Source: Nocardioides sp. SR21 (GTDB lineage Bacteria > Actinomycetota > Actinomycetes > Propionibacteriales > Nocardioidaceae). Taken from it: 64,000 nt of DNA. Location: the NCBI RefSeq assembly GCF_022761125.1, contig NZ_JAKWJR010000012.1:87590-151589 (forward strand), in the 5' to 3' direction. Made by a program: the position numbers and the translations under genes. Under the pieces are notes generated by a model. It was not told where the DNA came from and ran no database searches. It worked only from the letters and a program-made list of their open reading frames with translations. Of the stretch, positions 26,352 to 34,755 are shown piece by piece (position 1 is the stretch's first letter; the number at the start of each line of letters is the position of its first letter).

Positions 26352-26957
26352 ATGACAGACGACAGCTGGACCAACGGCGGCTCGGCCGCGCTCGCGACGT
26401 ACGCACCCGACGTCCTGGACTCCTACGGACTGCTGGTGTCGGTCCGCCCGTCGGGGGTGCACGACGAGATGCTCGAGTCGCCGGCGGTCGTGGCGTTCGC
26501 CGAGCAGTTCCGCGTCGACGTCGCGCGGATCGACGAGTCCGTGCGAGCACGGTTCCTGGACGAGACCGGTGGCCACGCGGCGGCGATCGTGAACATGGTC
26601 TGGATCGCCGACGTCGCGCCCCGGATCCGGGAGGCCCTCGACGCGTTGTTCGGGCCGTCCGCCGAGTGGCCGGGACGGCGCCGGTACCCGGTCGCGGACA
26701 CCGCCGTCGCGGTCGGCGCCTTCCTGGACTCGGTCGCGCGGTACGACGAGGTCCACCACGACCACTCCAGCGACCGGCCGGACGCGGCGAACGCCGCGCT
26801 GGCCCTCAGCGACGCCATGGTCCGGTCGCCGAGCGCCATCCCGGCCTCGGTCGTGGAGGCGATCCACGAGCTGCTCACGCCCGAGCAGGCCGTCGACGTC
26901 GTCCTGGACGGCGCCCGCCGCTCCGCCGAGAAGATCGAGACGGCGCTCGCGGCCTGA
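26352..26957 (+). CDS. AhpD-like paralogue lacking the redox CxxC segment
   Basis: A 201-residue helical protein that matches the CMD/AhpD-like protein at 28231-28971 on both sides: VVAFAEQF.VDVARIDESVR in the first half and AANAALALSDAMV...LTPEQAVDVVLD in the second. The roughly 40 residues that hold the CxxC thiol pair in the paralogue are missing, so classical AhpD disulfide chemistry is impossible. It lies just upstream of dinB and starts 19 bases after the dehydrogenase. CACAGT 7 bases before the ATG is a weak leaderless -10. It may be a degenerate or scaffold duplicate. Confidence 0.6.
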   Translation: MTDDSWTNGGSAALATYAPDVLDSYGLLVSVRPSGVHDEMLESPAVVAFAEQFRVDVARIDESVRARFLDETGGHAAAIVNMVWIADVAPRIREALDALFGPSAEWPGRRRYPVADTAVAVGAFLDSVARYDEVHHDHSSDRPDAANAALALSDAMVRSPSAIPASVVEAIHELLTPEQAVDVVLDGARRSAEKIETALAA

Positions 26958-26965
26958 CTCCCGGA

Positions 26966-26987
26966 TCGAACGTGTGTTCGATAGAGT
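26966..26987 (+). promoter_or_regulatory. LexA (SOS) box and -10 of dinB
   Basis: TCGAAC-GTGT-GTTCGA at 26966-26981 is a perfect actinobacterial LexA operator. TAGAGT (26982-26987) abuts it, and the dinB GTG starts 6 bases later, giving a leaderless SOS-inducible transcript. The box fills the -10/-35 spacer, so bound LexA would exclude RNA polymerase. Confidence 0.92.
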
Positions 26988-26993
26988 GGGGTC

Positions 26994-28226
26994 GTGGCCA
27001 GGATCCGGAGCAGCGAGAGCGCGAGCATCCTGCACGCCGACCTGGACTCGTTCTTCGCCTCCGTCGAGCAGCGTGACGACCCGCGGCTGCGCGGCCGGCC
27101 GGTTATCGTCGGGGGCGGCGTGGTGCTGGCGGCCAGCTACGAGGCCAAGGCGTACGGCGTGAAGTCCGCGATGGGTGGGCGGCAGGCGGCCCGGCTCTGC
27201 CCCGACGCGATCGTCGTACCGGCCCGCTTCTCGGCGTACGTCGAGGCCAGCAAGCAGGTGTTCGACATCTTCAATGACACCACCCCGCTGGTCGAGGGCA
27301 TCTCCATCGACGAGGCGTTCCTCGACGTGACCGGCCTGCGCCGCCTGGTAGGAGAGCCGGAGGAGATCGGCGTCGCGCTGCGCACGCGCGTGCGCGAGGA
27401 GGTCGGGCTGCCGATCTCGGTGGGGATCGCGCGCACCAAGTACCTCGCCAAGGTCGCCAGCGCGGTCAGCAAGCCCGACGGCCTGCTGCGGGTGGCGCCC
27501 GAGCTGGAGGAGGAGTTCCTCCACCCGCTGCCGGTCGAGCGGCTCTGGGGCGTCGGGGCGATCACGGCCGGCAAGCTGCACGCCGAGGGGATCCGCACGA
27601 TCGGCGAGCTGGCGGGCCGCGAGGAGCGCGAGCTGCACTCGACCGTGGGCCGGGCCGCCGGCCGGCACCTGTGGGCCCTGGCGAACCTCCTCGACCCGCG
27701 GCCGGTCGAGGTCGGCCGACGGCGCCGCTCGATCGGGTCGCAGAGCGCGATGGGGCGCGCCGGCCGACCCAAGTCCCGCGAGGAGCTCGACGCCCTGCTC
27801 GCCGGGCTCGTCGACCGGGTCGCCCGCCGGCTGCGCGCGGGGGAGCGGATCGGGCAGACGTTCACGCTGCGGCTGCGCTTCGACGACTTCACCCGCGCGA
27901 CGCGGTCGGCGACCCTGCGGCACTCCACCGCGACGACCGCGACCTGGCTCGAGACCGGTCGCCGGCTGCTCGCCGACAACTGGCCGCTGATCGAGGCGCG
28001 CGGCTGCACGCTGCTCGGCATCACGATCTCCGGCCTCACCGACGGCCGCTCCCAGCAGCTCGAGCTGCCGCTGTGGCCGGAGGTCGACCACGAGACCGGC
28101 CTCGACGCCGCGCTCGACCGGGTGCGCGACCGGTTCGGCTCGACGTCCGTCACCCGGGCCGTGCTCGTCGGCCGCCGCACGGGGCTCGAGATGCCGACGC
28201 TGCCGGACCCGGGGCCACTAGCCTGA
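26994..28226 (+). CDS. dinB: DNA polymerase IV (Y family)
   Basis: A 410-residue translesion polymerase. The metal-binding blocks are LHADLDSFFASVEQR and SIDEAFLDVTG; KVASAVSKPDG and WGVGAITAGKLHAEGI are the thumb/HhH region, and the little finger follows from about residue 240. The GTG at 26994 is preceded by a LexA box and TAGAGT, so it should be induced by DNA damage. It lies between two AhpD-like paralogues, both transcribed in the same direction. No beta-clamp motif of canonical C-terminal form is evident, but QLELPLW near the C-terminus (about residue 361) could serve. Confidence 0.95.
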   Translation: MARIRSSESASILHADLDSFFASVEQRDDPRLRGRPVIVGGGVVLAASYEAKAYGVKSAMGGRQAARLCPDAIVVPARFSAYVEASKQVFDIFNDTTPLVEGISIDEAFLDVTGLRRLVGEPEEIGVALRTRVREEVGLPISVGIARTKYLAKVASAVSKPDGLLRVAPELEEEFLHPLPVERLWGVGAITAGKLHAEGIRTIGELAGREERELHSTVGRAAGRHLWALANLLDPRPVEVGRRRRSIGSQSAMGRAGRPKSREELDALLAGLVDRVARRLRAGERIGQTFTLRLRFDDFTRATRSATLRHSTATTATWLETGRRLLADNWPLIEARGCTLLGITISGLTDGRSQQLELPLWPEVDHETGLDAALDRVRDRFGSTSVTRAVLVGRRTGLEMPTLPDPGPLA

Positions 28227-28230
28227 CCGC

Positions 28231-28971
28231 GTGCCGCCACCGTCGACGCTGCCCGACTCCTTCGGCGCCGTCGCGGCCGCGCGGCGCGCGCTGGACGTCG
28301 ACCTGTCCGACCCGCGGGTGGTGGCGTTCGCCGAGCAGTTCGCCGCGGACGTGTCGGTGATCGACGACCAGATGCGGTCGGCGTTCCTCGAGGCCATCGG
28401 GCCGGCGGCGTTCGAGGCGGTGCAGGCGATCTACGTCGACGACTTCTGGCCGCGGGTCTCGGCCGTGCTCGGGGTCGAGCCCCGCACCGCCGAGAGCGGG
28501 CAGCTGTGGCCGGCGCTCGAGGAGTTCATGCGCGAGGTCGCCCGCCTCGACGCGCTCGACCCGGTGACGACCGAGCTGGTCCGGCTGCGCGGCGCCCGCC
28601 AGCACGACTGCCGGGTGTGCCGGTCCCGCCGCTCGATCGCGGCGATCGAGCACGGTGCCGACGAGGCGACGTTCGACGCCGTCGACCGGTACGCCGACAG
28701 CGACCTGCCCGACGCCGCCAAGGCCGCGCTCGCGCTGACCGACGCGATCATCTGGACGCCGTACGCCGTCCCCGCGGACGTGCTCGCGGCGGCACGGGCG
28801 CACCTCACCGAGGACCAGCTCGCCGAGGTCGTGCTCGACGTGACCCGCAACGCGGCGAACAAGATCGCCGTCGCGCTCGGCGCCGACGCGGCCACGGTGA
28901 GCGACGGCGTGGAGCTGTTCCGCACCGACGAGAACGGCAACCTGACCGTCGTGACGGCAGATCCTCGGTAG
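28231..28971 (+). CDS. Carboxymuconolactone decarboxylase/AhpD-like protein
   Basis: A 246-residue helical CMD-type protein with the thiol pair CRVC in GARQHDCRVCRSRRSIAA, the position used by AhpD peroxidase/reductases. It also has VVAFAEQFAADVSVIDDQMR and an ALALTDAIIWTPYAVP segment. It could be a peroxidase adaptor or thiol-disulfide oxidoreductase. TAGCCT (28219-28224) lies 6 bases before the GTG, inside the end of dinB, so it can be transcribed separately from dinB. Its TAG stop is in turn part of the next gene's -10. Confidence 0.75.
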   Translation: MPPPSTLPDSFGAVAAARRALDVDLSDPRVVAFAEQFAADVSVIDDQMRSAFLEAIGPAAFEAVQAIYVDDFWPRVSAVLGVEPRTAESGQLWPALEEFMREVARLDALDPVTTELVRLRGARQHDCRVCRSRRSIAAIEHGADEATFDAVDRYADSDLPDAAKAALALTDAIIWTPYAVPADVLAAARAHLTEDQLAEVVLDVTRNAANKIAVALGADAATVSDGVELFRTDENGNLTVVTADPR

Positions 28972-28980
28972 CGTGTCCGA

Positions 28981-30009
28981 GTGGCACGGGTCATCGACGC
29001 TGTTGACGACGCTCAACGGCGTTGGTCCGTGTTCGGCTACCCGCTCGGCGTGATCTACAAGTACTTCGACGACCAGGGCAACTACCTCGCCGCGATCATC
29101 ACGTACTACGCGTTCATCGCGATCTTCCCGCTGCTGCTGCTCGGCTCGACGATCCTCGGCTTCTTCCTCGAGGGCGACCCGGAGCGCCAGCAGGAGCTGC
29201 TCGACTCGGCGCTGGCTCAGTTCCCGATCATCGGTGACCAGCTCGGCACGCCCGAGGGCCTGACCGGGTCGACGACGGTGATCATCGTCGGCTCGCTCGT
29301 CGCGTTGTACGGCGCGCTCGGGCTCGGCCAGGCGCTGCAGAACACCCTCAACGTCGCGTGGGGAGTGCCGCGCAACAGCCGGCCGAACCCGGTCATGCTG
29401 CGACTGAAGAGCCTGTTCCTGCTGGTGACCGCCGGCGTCGCGATGCTCGCGATCTCCGCGCTCTCGATCCTGGTCAGCCACACCGAGGTCTTCGGCGAGA
29501 GCCTGTCCTCCTACCGCTGGCCGATCATCGTGCTGACCGTCACCGTCAACACCCTGGTGCTGACCGCCCTGTTCCGCGTCGGCGCCGCCCGCAGCCACAG
29601 CATCTGGACCGGCTCGGTCCCCGGCGCGGTCGTCTCGTCCCTGCTCTGGGTGGGGCTCCAGTCGATCGGTGCCCTCTACGTCACGAACGTGATCACGAAG
29701 ACGACCGGCATGAACCAGACCTTCGCGCTGGTCCTCGGTCTCATCGGCGTGATCTGGCTGGCTGCCGCCATCGGCGTCTTCGGCATCGAGGTGAACGTCG
29801 TGCTCGACCGGCGCCTCTGGCCGCGTGCGCTGCTGACGCCGTTCACCGACCGGGTGAGACTCACCGAGGCCGACCAGCGGGCGTACGCCAGCTACGCGAG
29901 GGCCCAGCGCCACAAGGGGTTCGAGACCGTCGAGGTCACGTTCACCGACTCGATGAAGCTGCGCGTCGTCCAGCGGGAGCCGGACGACGACGCCGATCAC
30001 GCGTCGTAG
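28981..30009 (+). CDS. YihY/BrkB-family inner-membrane protein
   Basis: A 342-residue membrane protein with about six TMs: YLAAIITYYAFIAIFPLLL near 33-52 is the family hallmark, followed by VIIVGSLVALYGALGLGQAL, LFLLVTAGVAMLAISALSI, IIVLTVTVNTLVLTALF, SIWTGSVPGAVVSSLLWVG and FALVLGLIGVIWLAAAIGVF. The cytoplasmic tail is acidic. Role unknown; sometimes described as RNase BN by mistake. TAGCGT (28969-28974), which includes the stop codon of the preceding gene, lies 6 bases before its GTG. Its 3' end overlaps the convergent GT39 gene by 13 bases. Confidence 0.88.
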   Translation: MARVIDAVDDAQRRWSVFGYPLGVIYKYFDDQGNYLAAIITYYAFIAIFPLLLLGSTILGFFLEGDPERQQELLDSALAQFPIIGDQLGTPEGLTGSTTVIIVGSLVALYGALGLGQALQNTLNVAWGVPRNSRPNPVMLRLKSLFLLVTAGVAMLAISALSILVSHTEVFGESLSSYRWPIIVLTVTVNTLVLTALFRVGAARSHSIWTGSVPGAVVSSLLWVGLQSIGALYVTNVITKTTGMNQTFALVLGLIGVIWLAAAIGVFGIEVNVVLDRRLWPRALLTPFTDRVRLTEADQRAYASYARAQRHKGFETVEVTFTDSMKLRVVQREPDDDADHAS

Positions 30010-31445
30010 TGCACCAGGTCCGGCCAGCGCTCCGACCAGGAGCCGACCGGGCCGTCGCAGACCCACACGCCCGCGCCCTCCTCCTCGTTGTCGGCGCCGG
30101 CGTCGTTGTGCAGCGTTGCCGCGCGCTCGCAGCCCTCGAACTCCTCGGGCTCGACGTCCCACCCGACGACCACGACCGGTGACGCCGACTCGGGCGGCGG
30201 CCCCCACTCGCGCCAGCCGTTGTGGCCGCTGTAGACCGGGGCGCCCACGTCGTACCACTCCATCGCGCCGGCCTCGCCGTAGTTGCCGGTGAAGACGACC
30301 GCGCCGTCCGGGAGGTCCGCGACGACCGCGCGGACGGTCTCGGCGTGGTCGTCCCAGCCGATCGTCTCGAGCTGGTCGACGTCGAGCTTCGGGTAGCTGT
30401 CCACGTACGTCTGCTCGGGCAGCACCGGGATCACGGCCGGCCACGCGACGACGGCGGAGAGTGCGAGGACGGCGCCGGCGACGGCGGTACGCCGGCCGGG
30501 CCAGCGCTCGGCCAGTGCGACCGAGCCGGCGGCGACCAGCGGCACCACGAGGCCGGCGAGGTAGTAGCCCTTGCCGCCGGTCACCACGAACACCAGCAGG
30601 ATCGCGAGGAACCCGACGGCGACCGGCCGCGCGCGGACCCAGGCGGGGCGGCGCAGCAGCTCGACGATGCCGAAGATCCAGAGGGCGCCGATGACCGGGC
30701 TGAACATGATGAGCGCCTGGCCGAGCAGCTCGATCCGGCCGCCGACCCCGCCGTACTCCTCCGAGATGTCGGCGGACAGGTCGAGCACCGGCCAGTCGTG
30801 CGCGTGCTGCCACAGCAGGTTGGGGATCCACAGCAGCAGCGCGACGACGCCGCCCAGCCAGGGCCAGCGGGTGCGCAGGACCGGCCGGGTCTCCCGGACC
30901 AGGGCGACGCCGACGAGGACGCCGAAGAGGCAGAACGCGACGCCGTGCTTGTTGTTGAGCCCGATCCCCGCGATCAGGCCGGCCCACAGCCAGAGGCGTG
31001 GCCGGTCGTCGACCAGCGCCTGGGTCACGACCAGGACGACGGCCGTCCACGCGAGGGTGTCGAAGGTCGCGGTGGACAGCCGGTGGCCGACGGCCATGAT
31101 GCAGACCCCGGCGGCGACGGCGACAGCGGTCAGCAGCTGCGCCGACCTGCCGCCGCCCAGCAGCCGCGCGAACTGGGCGGAGAGGACGACGATCACCGCG
31201 ACCGCCACGATGCTCCAGATCCGCAGCACCAGCAGGCTGTCCGGTGCGATCGCGTGCGAGATCGCCGCGAGCAGGGGCGTGAACGACGGCTGGTCGGCGT
31301 ACCCCCAGGCCAGGTGCTGGCCGGCGGAGCTGAAGTAGAGCTCGTCGCGATGCGGGCCGTACCGGTTCGCGATGCCCAGGAGCAGCAGCGCCTGGACGGC
31401 GACCACGGCTGCGACGCCGCGGGTGGCGTAGGGCGGTCGGGTCAC
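29997..31445 (-). CDS. GT39-family (ArnT/PMT-like) membrane glycosyltransferase
   Basis: A 482-residue protein with about ten TMs. The first loop has NRYGPHRDELYF (acidic DE motif near the first TM) as in dolichyl/polyprenyl-phosphate-dependent glycosyltransferases of the PMT_2 class, then WGYADQPSFTPLLA. A soluble C-terminal domain (about 360-482) lies outside. It likely transfers a sugar from a polyprenyl carrier to an envelope acceptor. Its GTG overlaps the stop of the phosphatase gene upstream (GTGA), making them one operon, and its 3' end overlaps YihY by 13 bases. Confidence 0.83.
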   Translation of the reverse strand: MTRPPYATRGVAAVVAVQALLLLGIANRYGPHRDELYFSSAGQHLAWGYADQPSFTPLLAAISHAIAPDSLLVLRIWSIVAVAVIVVLSAQFARLLGGGRSAQLLTAVAVAAGVCIMAVGHRLSTATFDTLAWTAVVLVVTQALVDDRPRLWLWAGLIAGIGLNNKHGVAFCLFGVLVGVALVRETRPVLRTRWPWLGGVVALLLWIPNLLWQHAHDWPVLDLSADISEEYGGVGGRIELLGQALIMFSPVIGALWIFGIVELLRRPAWVRARPVAVGFLAILLVFVVTGGKGYYLAGLVVPLVAAGSVALAERWPGRRTAVAGAVLALSAVVAWPAVIPVLPEQTYVDSYPKLDVDQLETIGWDDHAETVRAVVADLPDGAVVFTGNYGEAGAMEWYDVGAPVYSGHNGWREWGPPPESASPVVVVGWDVEPEEFEGCERAATLHNDAGADNEEEGAGVWVCDGPVGSWSERWPDLVHYDA

Positions 31446-32209
31446 CCCACCAGTCTGGCCCGAATCGCTCCGATCAGCTGGTCGTCCAGACCGAGCCCGT
31501 CGCGCAGGTAGCCGTCGATCGAGCCGTACAGCTCGTCGACCGCGACGTACGCCGCCTGGAGGAACGACTCGTCCACGACCATCGTGGGCTCGTACACCGC
31601 GACCTTGTCGGCGCCGAGGTGCTCGCCGATCAGCGCGAGGTACTTCTCGCGGGTGGCGGAGGAGACCTGGTTGGTCAGCAGGTAGTCCTCGAGGATCGTT
31701 GCGCGGTCGACGCCGGCGATCTCCAGCAGCAGCACGGCCGCCCAGCCGGTGCGGTCCTTGCCCGCGGTGCAGTGGAACAGCTGGGGGAGCGGCTCGGTCG
31801 CGAGGTCGGTCAGCAGCTCGCGGTACGACGCACGAGCCTTCGGTGACCGGACGAACGCGTCGTACACCTCTCGCATCACCCGGTTGGCCGCGTCGGCGTC
31901 CGCCAGTCCGGAGACCATCTCGGTCGGGATCCCGGTGACCTCGACGTGGTGCCAGGTCGCGCCGGGCACGGCGACGTCCGGGTGGGCGTCGACCTCCATC
32001 TGCCCGCGCAGGTCGTGGATGTGGGTGATGCCGAGATCCGCCAGCGATCCCGCGTCGGCGTCGGTGAGCTGCAGCTCGTTGGAGCGGTAGTAGACGCCGC
32101 GGCGAACGTGCCCGCCGTCCCGGGTCGGGTAGCCGGCCCCGGTGCCGGCCACGTCGCGGAAGTTGTCTGCGGAGGCGAGCCGGAGGAGCTCGGCGGGCGC
32201 ATCGGTCAC
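31442..32209 (-). CDS. PtpB-type tyrosine/lipid phosphatase
   Basis: A 255-residue phosphatase with HCTAGKDRTGWAA, nucleophile Cys147 and P-loop Arg153; this HCxxGKxRT form belongs to the MptpB group, which can act on phosphotyrosine and phosphoinositides. NFRDVAGTG near the N-terminus is a family mark. The open frame extends much further upstream, but TATCCT (plus-strand 32216-32221) 6 bases before the GTG at 32209 supports that start. It is followed by the GT39 gene with a GTGA overlap. Confidence 0.85.
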   Translation of the reverse strand: MTDAPAELLRLASADNFRDVAGTGAGYPTRDGGHVRRGVYYRSNELQLTDADAGSLADLGITHIHDLRGQMEVDAHPDVAVPGATWHHVEVTGIPTEMVSGLADADAANRVMREVYDAFVRSPKARASYRELLTDLATEPLPQLFHCTAGKDRTGWAAVLLLEIAGVDRATILEDYLLTNQVSSATREKYLALIGEHLGADKVAVYEPTMVVDESFLQAAYVAVDELYGSIDGYLRDGLGLDDQLIGAIRARLVG

Positions 32210-32229
32210 GCCCGCAGGATAGGGGGCAG

Positions 32230-32793
32230 TCAGCGGAGGGGCACGAACCGGTAGTACCCGTGCCGGCTCACGACCGGCCGGTCGTCCGACTGTTCGACCA
32301 GCAGCATCTCGCCGTTCACCGGGATCACCATCCGGCCGTCCGGGGCGAGCTGGTCGACCAGGGTGGCCGGCAGCCCCGTCGCCTGGGCCGAGACCAGGAT
32401 CCGGTCGTACGGCGCGTGCGCGTGGTCGCCGTACGTCTCCGGCGTCGCCTGGTCGATGCGAGCCTGCGGCCAGTCGCCGCGCGCGAGGTTGGCGCGGCCG
32501 AAGGTGACGAGCTCGGGCTCGAGCTCGACGCCCCGGATCTCGCCGGTGCTCCCGACGAGGTGCGCGAGGAGTGCGGTGGTCCAGCCGGAGCCGGACCCGA
32601 CGTCGAGCACCCGCTGGCCGGGCCGGACGTCGAGCAGGCGCAGCATGTTCTCGACCGTGCGCGGCTGGGAGTTGGTCTGCCGGTGCCCGATGTCGATCGG
32701 GCCGTCGTACGCCGCCCGCCCGCGCGCGTGCTCCGGCAGGAACCACTCACGTGGCGCCGCCACGAATGCGTCCGACACCCGGTCGTCGGCCAT
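32230..32793 (-). CDS. Protein-L-isoaspartate O-methyltransferase-like
   Basis: A 187-residue SAM methyltransferase. Motif I is VLDVGSGSGWTTALLAHLVG; GHRQTNSQPRTVENMLRLLD is the isoaspartate-side motif; LAPDGRMVIPVNGE closes the fold. It repairs or marks isoaspartyl residues in damaged proteins. It is shorter than the usual ~210-residue enzymes. The ATG is preceded by TAGACT with a 6-base gap; this -10 shares two bases with the -10 of the divergent gene at 32817. It ends 20 bases before the phosphatase start, in the same direction. Confidence 0.85.
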   Translation of the reverse strand: MADDRVSDAFVAAPREWFLPEHARGRAAYDGPIDIGHRQTNSQPRTVENMLRLLDVRPGQRVLDVGSGSGWTTALLAHLVGSTGEIRGVELEPELVTFGRANLARGDWPQARIDQATPETYGDHAHAPYDRILVSAQATGLPATLVDQLAPDGRMVIPVNGEMLLVEQSDDRPVVSRHGYYRFVPLR

Positions 32794-32799
32794 CGTTCG

Positions 32800-32809
32800 A
32801 GTCTAGGAT
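32800..32809. promoter_or_regulatory. Overlapping divergent -10 elements
   Basis: On the minus strand TAGACT (plus 32800-32805) lies 6 bases from the PIMT ATG; on the plus strand TAGGAT (32804-32809) lies 7 bases from the GTG at 32817. The two hexamers overlap by TA, so only one polymerase can bind at a time. Each -35 region must fall in the coding sequence of the opposite gene. Confidence 0.7.
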
Positions 32810-32816
32810 CTGCGCC

Positions 32817-33185
32817 GTGATCAAGCTGGAGCTGCTTCTCGGGATCGTGACGTTCGCCCTCTGGGTGTTCTGCCTCGTCGACGCCATCGGCTCGCCGTCG
32901 GACCGCGTCCGCAACCTGCCCAAGGTGGCCTGGGTCATCCTGATCCTGCTGTTCCCGCTGGTCGGCTCGATCGCCTGGCTGGTCGCCGGCCGCCCCGACG
33001 GCGGTCGCCGCCGCTCCCGCCACGAGCGCTCCCAGCCGAGCTTCCCCGAGTACGACCGCCCCGGCCGCGCCGCCGCCGTCGACCCCGAGAAGGACGCCGA
33101 GTTCCTCCGCCAGGTCCGCGAGCGCGCCGAGGCCCAGCGCAAGGCCTACGAGGCCCAGAAGAAGCGCGACGCCGAGGAGAGCTGA
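32817..33185 (+). CDS. PLDc N-terminal-domain membrane protein
   Basis: A 122-residue protein with two N-terminal TMs (ELLLGIVTFALWVFCLVDAI; VAWVILILLFPLVGSIAWLV) separated by RVRNLPK, the phospholipase D-nuclease N-terminal (PLDc_N) pattern. The cytosolic tail is charged and probably a coiled helix (EFLRQVRERAEAQRKAYEAQ). No phospholipase domain is attached. GTG 32817 has TAGGAT 7 bases before it. It is the last gene before the 438-base repeat-rich gap. Confidence 0.8.
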   Translation: MIKLELLLGIVTFALWVFCLVDAIGSPSDRVRNLPKVAWVILILLFPLVGSIAWLVAGRPDGGRRRSRHERSQPSFPEYDRPGRAAAVDPEKDAEFLRQVRERAEAQRKAYEAQKKRDAEES

Positions 33186-33515
33186 CGCTGCTTCCCGGTT
33201 TGGGGTGGTGGGGTTTTCGGTGGTTGAGGTGCGAGCGCTAGCGAGCCTCGTATCCAGCTGACTCTCGGTTGCCTGCGGGTTGCTTCTGGTTGCGACCGAC
33301 AGGGCTTTTACGCGGGTAGGGCGGGTTCGGGCTGGCGCTGCTTCCCGGCTTTCCGGCGGTGGGAGTCGGTGGTTGGGGTGCGAGGGCTAGCGAGCTCCTT
33401 ATCCAGCTGACTCTCGGTCGCTGCGGGTTGCTGGTGGTTGCGACCGACAGGGCTTTGACGCGGGTAGGGCGGGTTCGGGCTGGCGCTGCTTCCCGGCTTT
33501 CCGGCGGTGGGCCTC
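33184..33515. repeat. Tandem repeat of 148-150 bp, two copies plus a third start
   Basis: The phrase GCGCTGCTTCCCGG-type recurs at 33184, 33334 and 33482 (periods 150 and 148 bp). Each full copy includes a REP-like GGTGGTTGAGGTGCGAG/GGTGGTTGGGGTGCGAG core, CTCTCGGT, a GTTGCGACCGACAGGGCTTT stretch and CGCGGGTAGGGCGGGTTCGG. No credible CDS is present in 33186-33623. After the repeat an A/T-richer region (about 33520-33620) precedes the HNH gene. Confidence 0.8.
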
Positions 33516-33623
33516 GAAACGACCACCGAAATCCTCCGAACTATTTCTCGAAAGTGTCCACATCCCGGTCAAAACAAGGGATTCCGGGGCCTCACTGTCG
33601 GTGGTCCCTGCTTGGGTTGAACC

Positions 33624-34664
33624 ATGACGACGACCAGCACTCTCACTCGTGAGCAGGTGCTGAAGGTCGCCCGCCAACGCCAAGCCGCCGCCGTGAAGGC
33701 CGAGATCGACAAGCTGCACCTCGCGGTCGAGTGGGCGGCACTGAACCCCGGCGACGTCGTGGACCAGACCCGGTCCTGGGAGGAGCGGGACCTCGAGGTC
33801 GCCGGCGACGGGGCGCCGACGGTGGCGGAGTTCTCGATCGCGGAGTTCGCGCTCGCGGTCGGGATGAACACCGACGCCGGCCGGGTGTTCATCGGCGATG
33901 CCGTCGAGCTGGCGCACCGGCTCCCGCGCACCTGGGCACGCGTCGGTGCGGGCGAGGTCGCGGTCTGGAAGGCCCGGAAGGTCGCCCAGCAGACCAAGGC
34001 GCTGCCGGTCGATGCGGCGGCGTTCGTGGACCGCGCGCTCGCGCCGGTGCTGCACACGTGCACGTTCGCCCAGATCGAGCGGACCGTCGAAGCAGCCCGT
34101 GCCGAGTTCGACCCCCAAGCTGCCGAACAACGCCGCCAAGCCGACGCCGAGCACCGGCACCTCACGTTCTACTGGCGCCAGGTCACCTCGACCGGACAGG
34201 TCCCCGTCGCCGGGATCATGGACCTCGCCGACGCCGTCGCGTTGGACGACAACCTGAAGGCGAAGGCCGCCACCCTCGACCCCGCCCTCCCGATCGACGT
34301 CCGCCGCTCGATCGCCGCGGGGATGCTCGGCGGCGCGGGTGAGCGTGAGGTGGTGATCTACACCCACGTCCAGGCCGACTCCCGGATGGTCGAGGTGGAG
34401 AACACCCGCACCGTCGTGCTGACCTTCCCGCGGTGTGTGTTCCCCGGCTGCAGCCGCAGGTCACGCTCCGCGGACAACGACCACATCACCGAGTTCCCCC
34501 TCGGCCGCACCAACACCCGGAACCTCGCGCCGCTGTGTCGCCACCACCACCGGGTGAAGACCTTCACCGCCTGGACCTACCACCGCACCGGCCCCAGGAC
34601 GTTCACCTGGACCAGCCCGACCGGCTGCAGCTACCACGTCCGCGTCGACCGACATATCCGCTGA
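33624..34664 (+). CDS. DUF222/HNH endonuclease (13E12-type)
   Basis: A 346-residue protein with an N-terminal helical DUF222 domain (VAEFSIAEFALAVGM; LPRTWARVGAGEVAVWKARKV) and a C-terminal HNH nuclease: the zinc Cys pair in CVFPGCSRRS, DNDHITEFPLGRTNTRNLAP, then LCRHHHRVK. These proteins resemble the mycobacterial 13E12 repeat family, multicopy in actinobacteria and often linked to mobile DNA. It is shorter than many relatives. The upstream gap consists of tandem repeats. A nuclease role is known only by motif; target and function are unknown. Confidence 0.85.
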   Translation: MTTTSTLTREQVLKVARQRQAAAVKAEIDKLHLAVEWAALNPGDVVDQTRSWEERDLEVAGDGAPTVAEFSIAEFALAVGMNTDAGRVFIGDAVELAHRLPRTWARVGAGEVAVWKARKVAQQTKALPVDAAAFVDRALAPVLHTCTFAQIERTVEAARAEFDPQAAEQRRQADAEHRHLTFYWRQVTSTGQVPVAGIMDLADAVALDDNLKAKAATLDPALPIDVRRSIAAGMLGGAGEREVVIYTHVQADSRMVEVENTRTVVLTFPRCVFPGCSRRSRSADNDHITEFPLGRTNTRNLAPLCRHHHRVKTFTAWTYHRTGPRTFTWTSPTGCSYHVRVDRHIR

Positions 34665-34755
34665 CCCCCACCCCGCCGACCACGGCCGGCGGGGCATTCG
34701 TCGTGTTCTTCCAACGGTGACCACAACGGTCGACCCGCACGGGCCGTCGGACGCC

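Noticed and set aside
33184..33515. Possible CRISPR array
   Set aside because: The period is about 148-150 bp with near-identical content throughout, no short repeat/unique spacer pattern and no cas genes.
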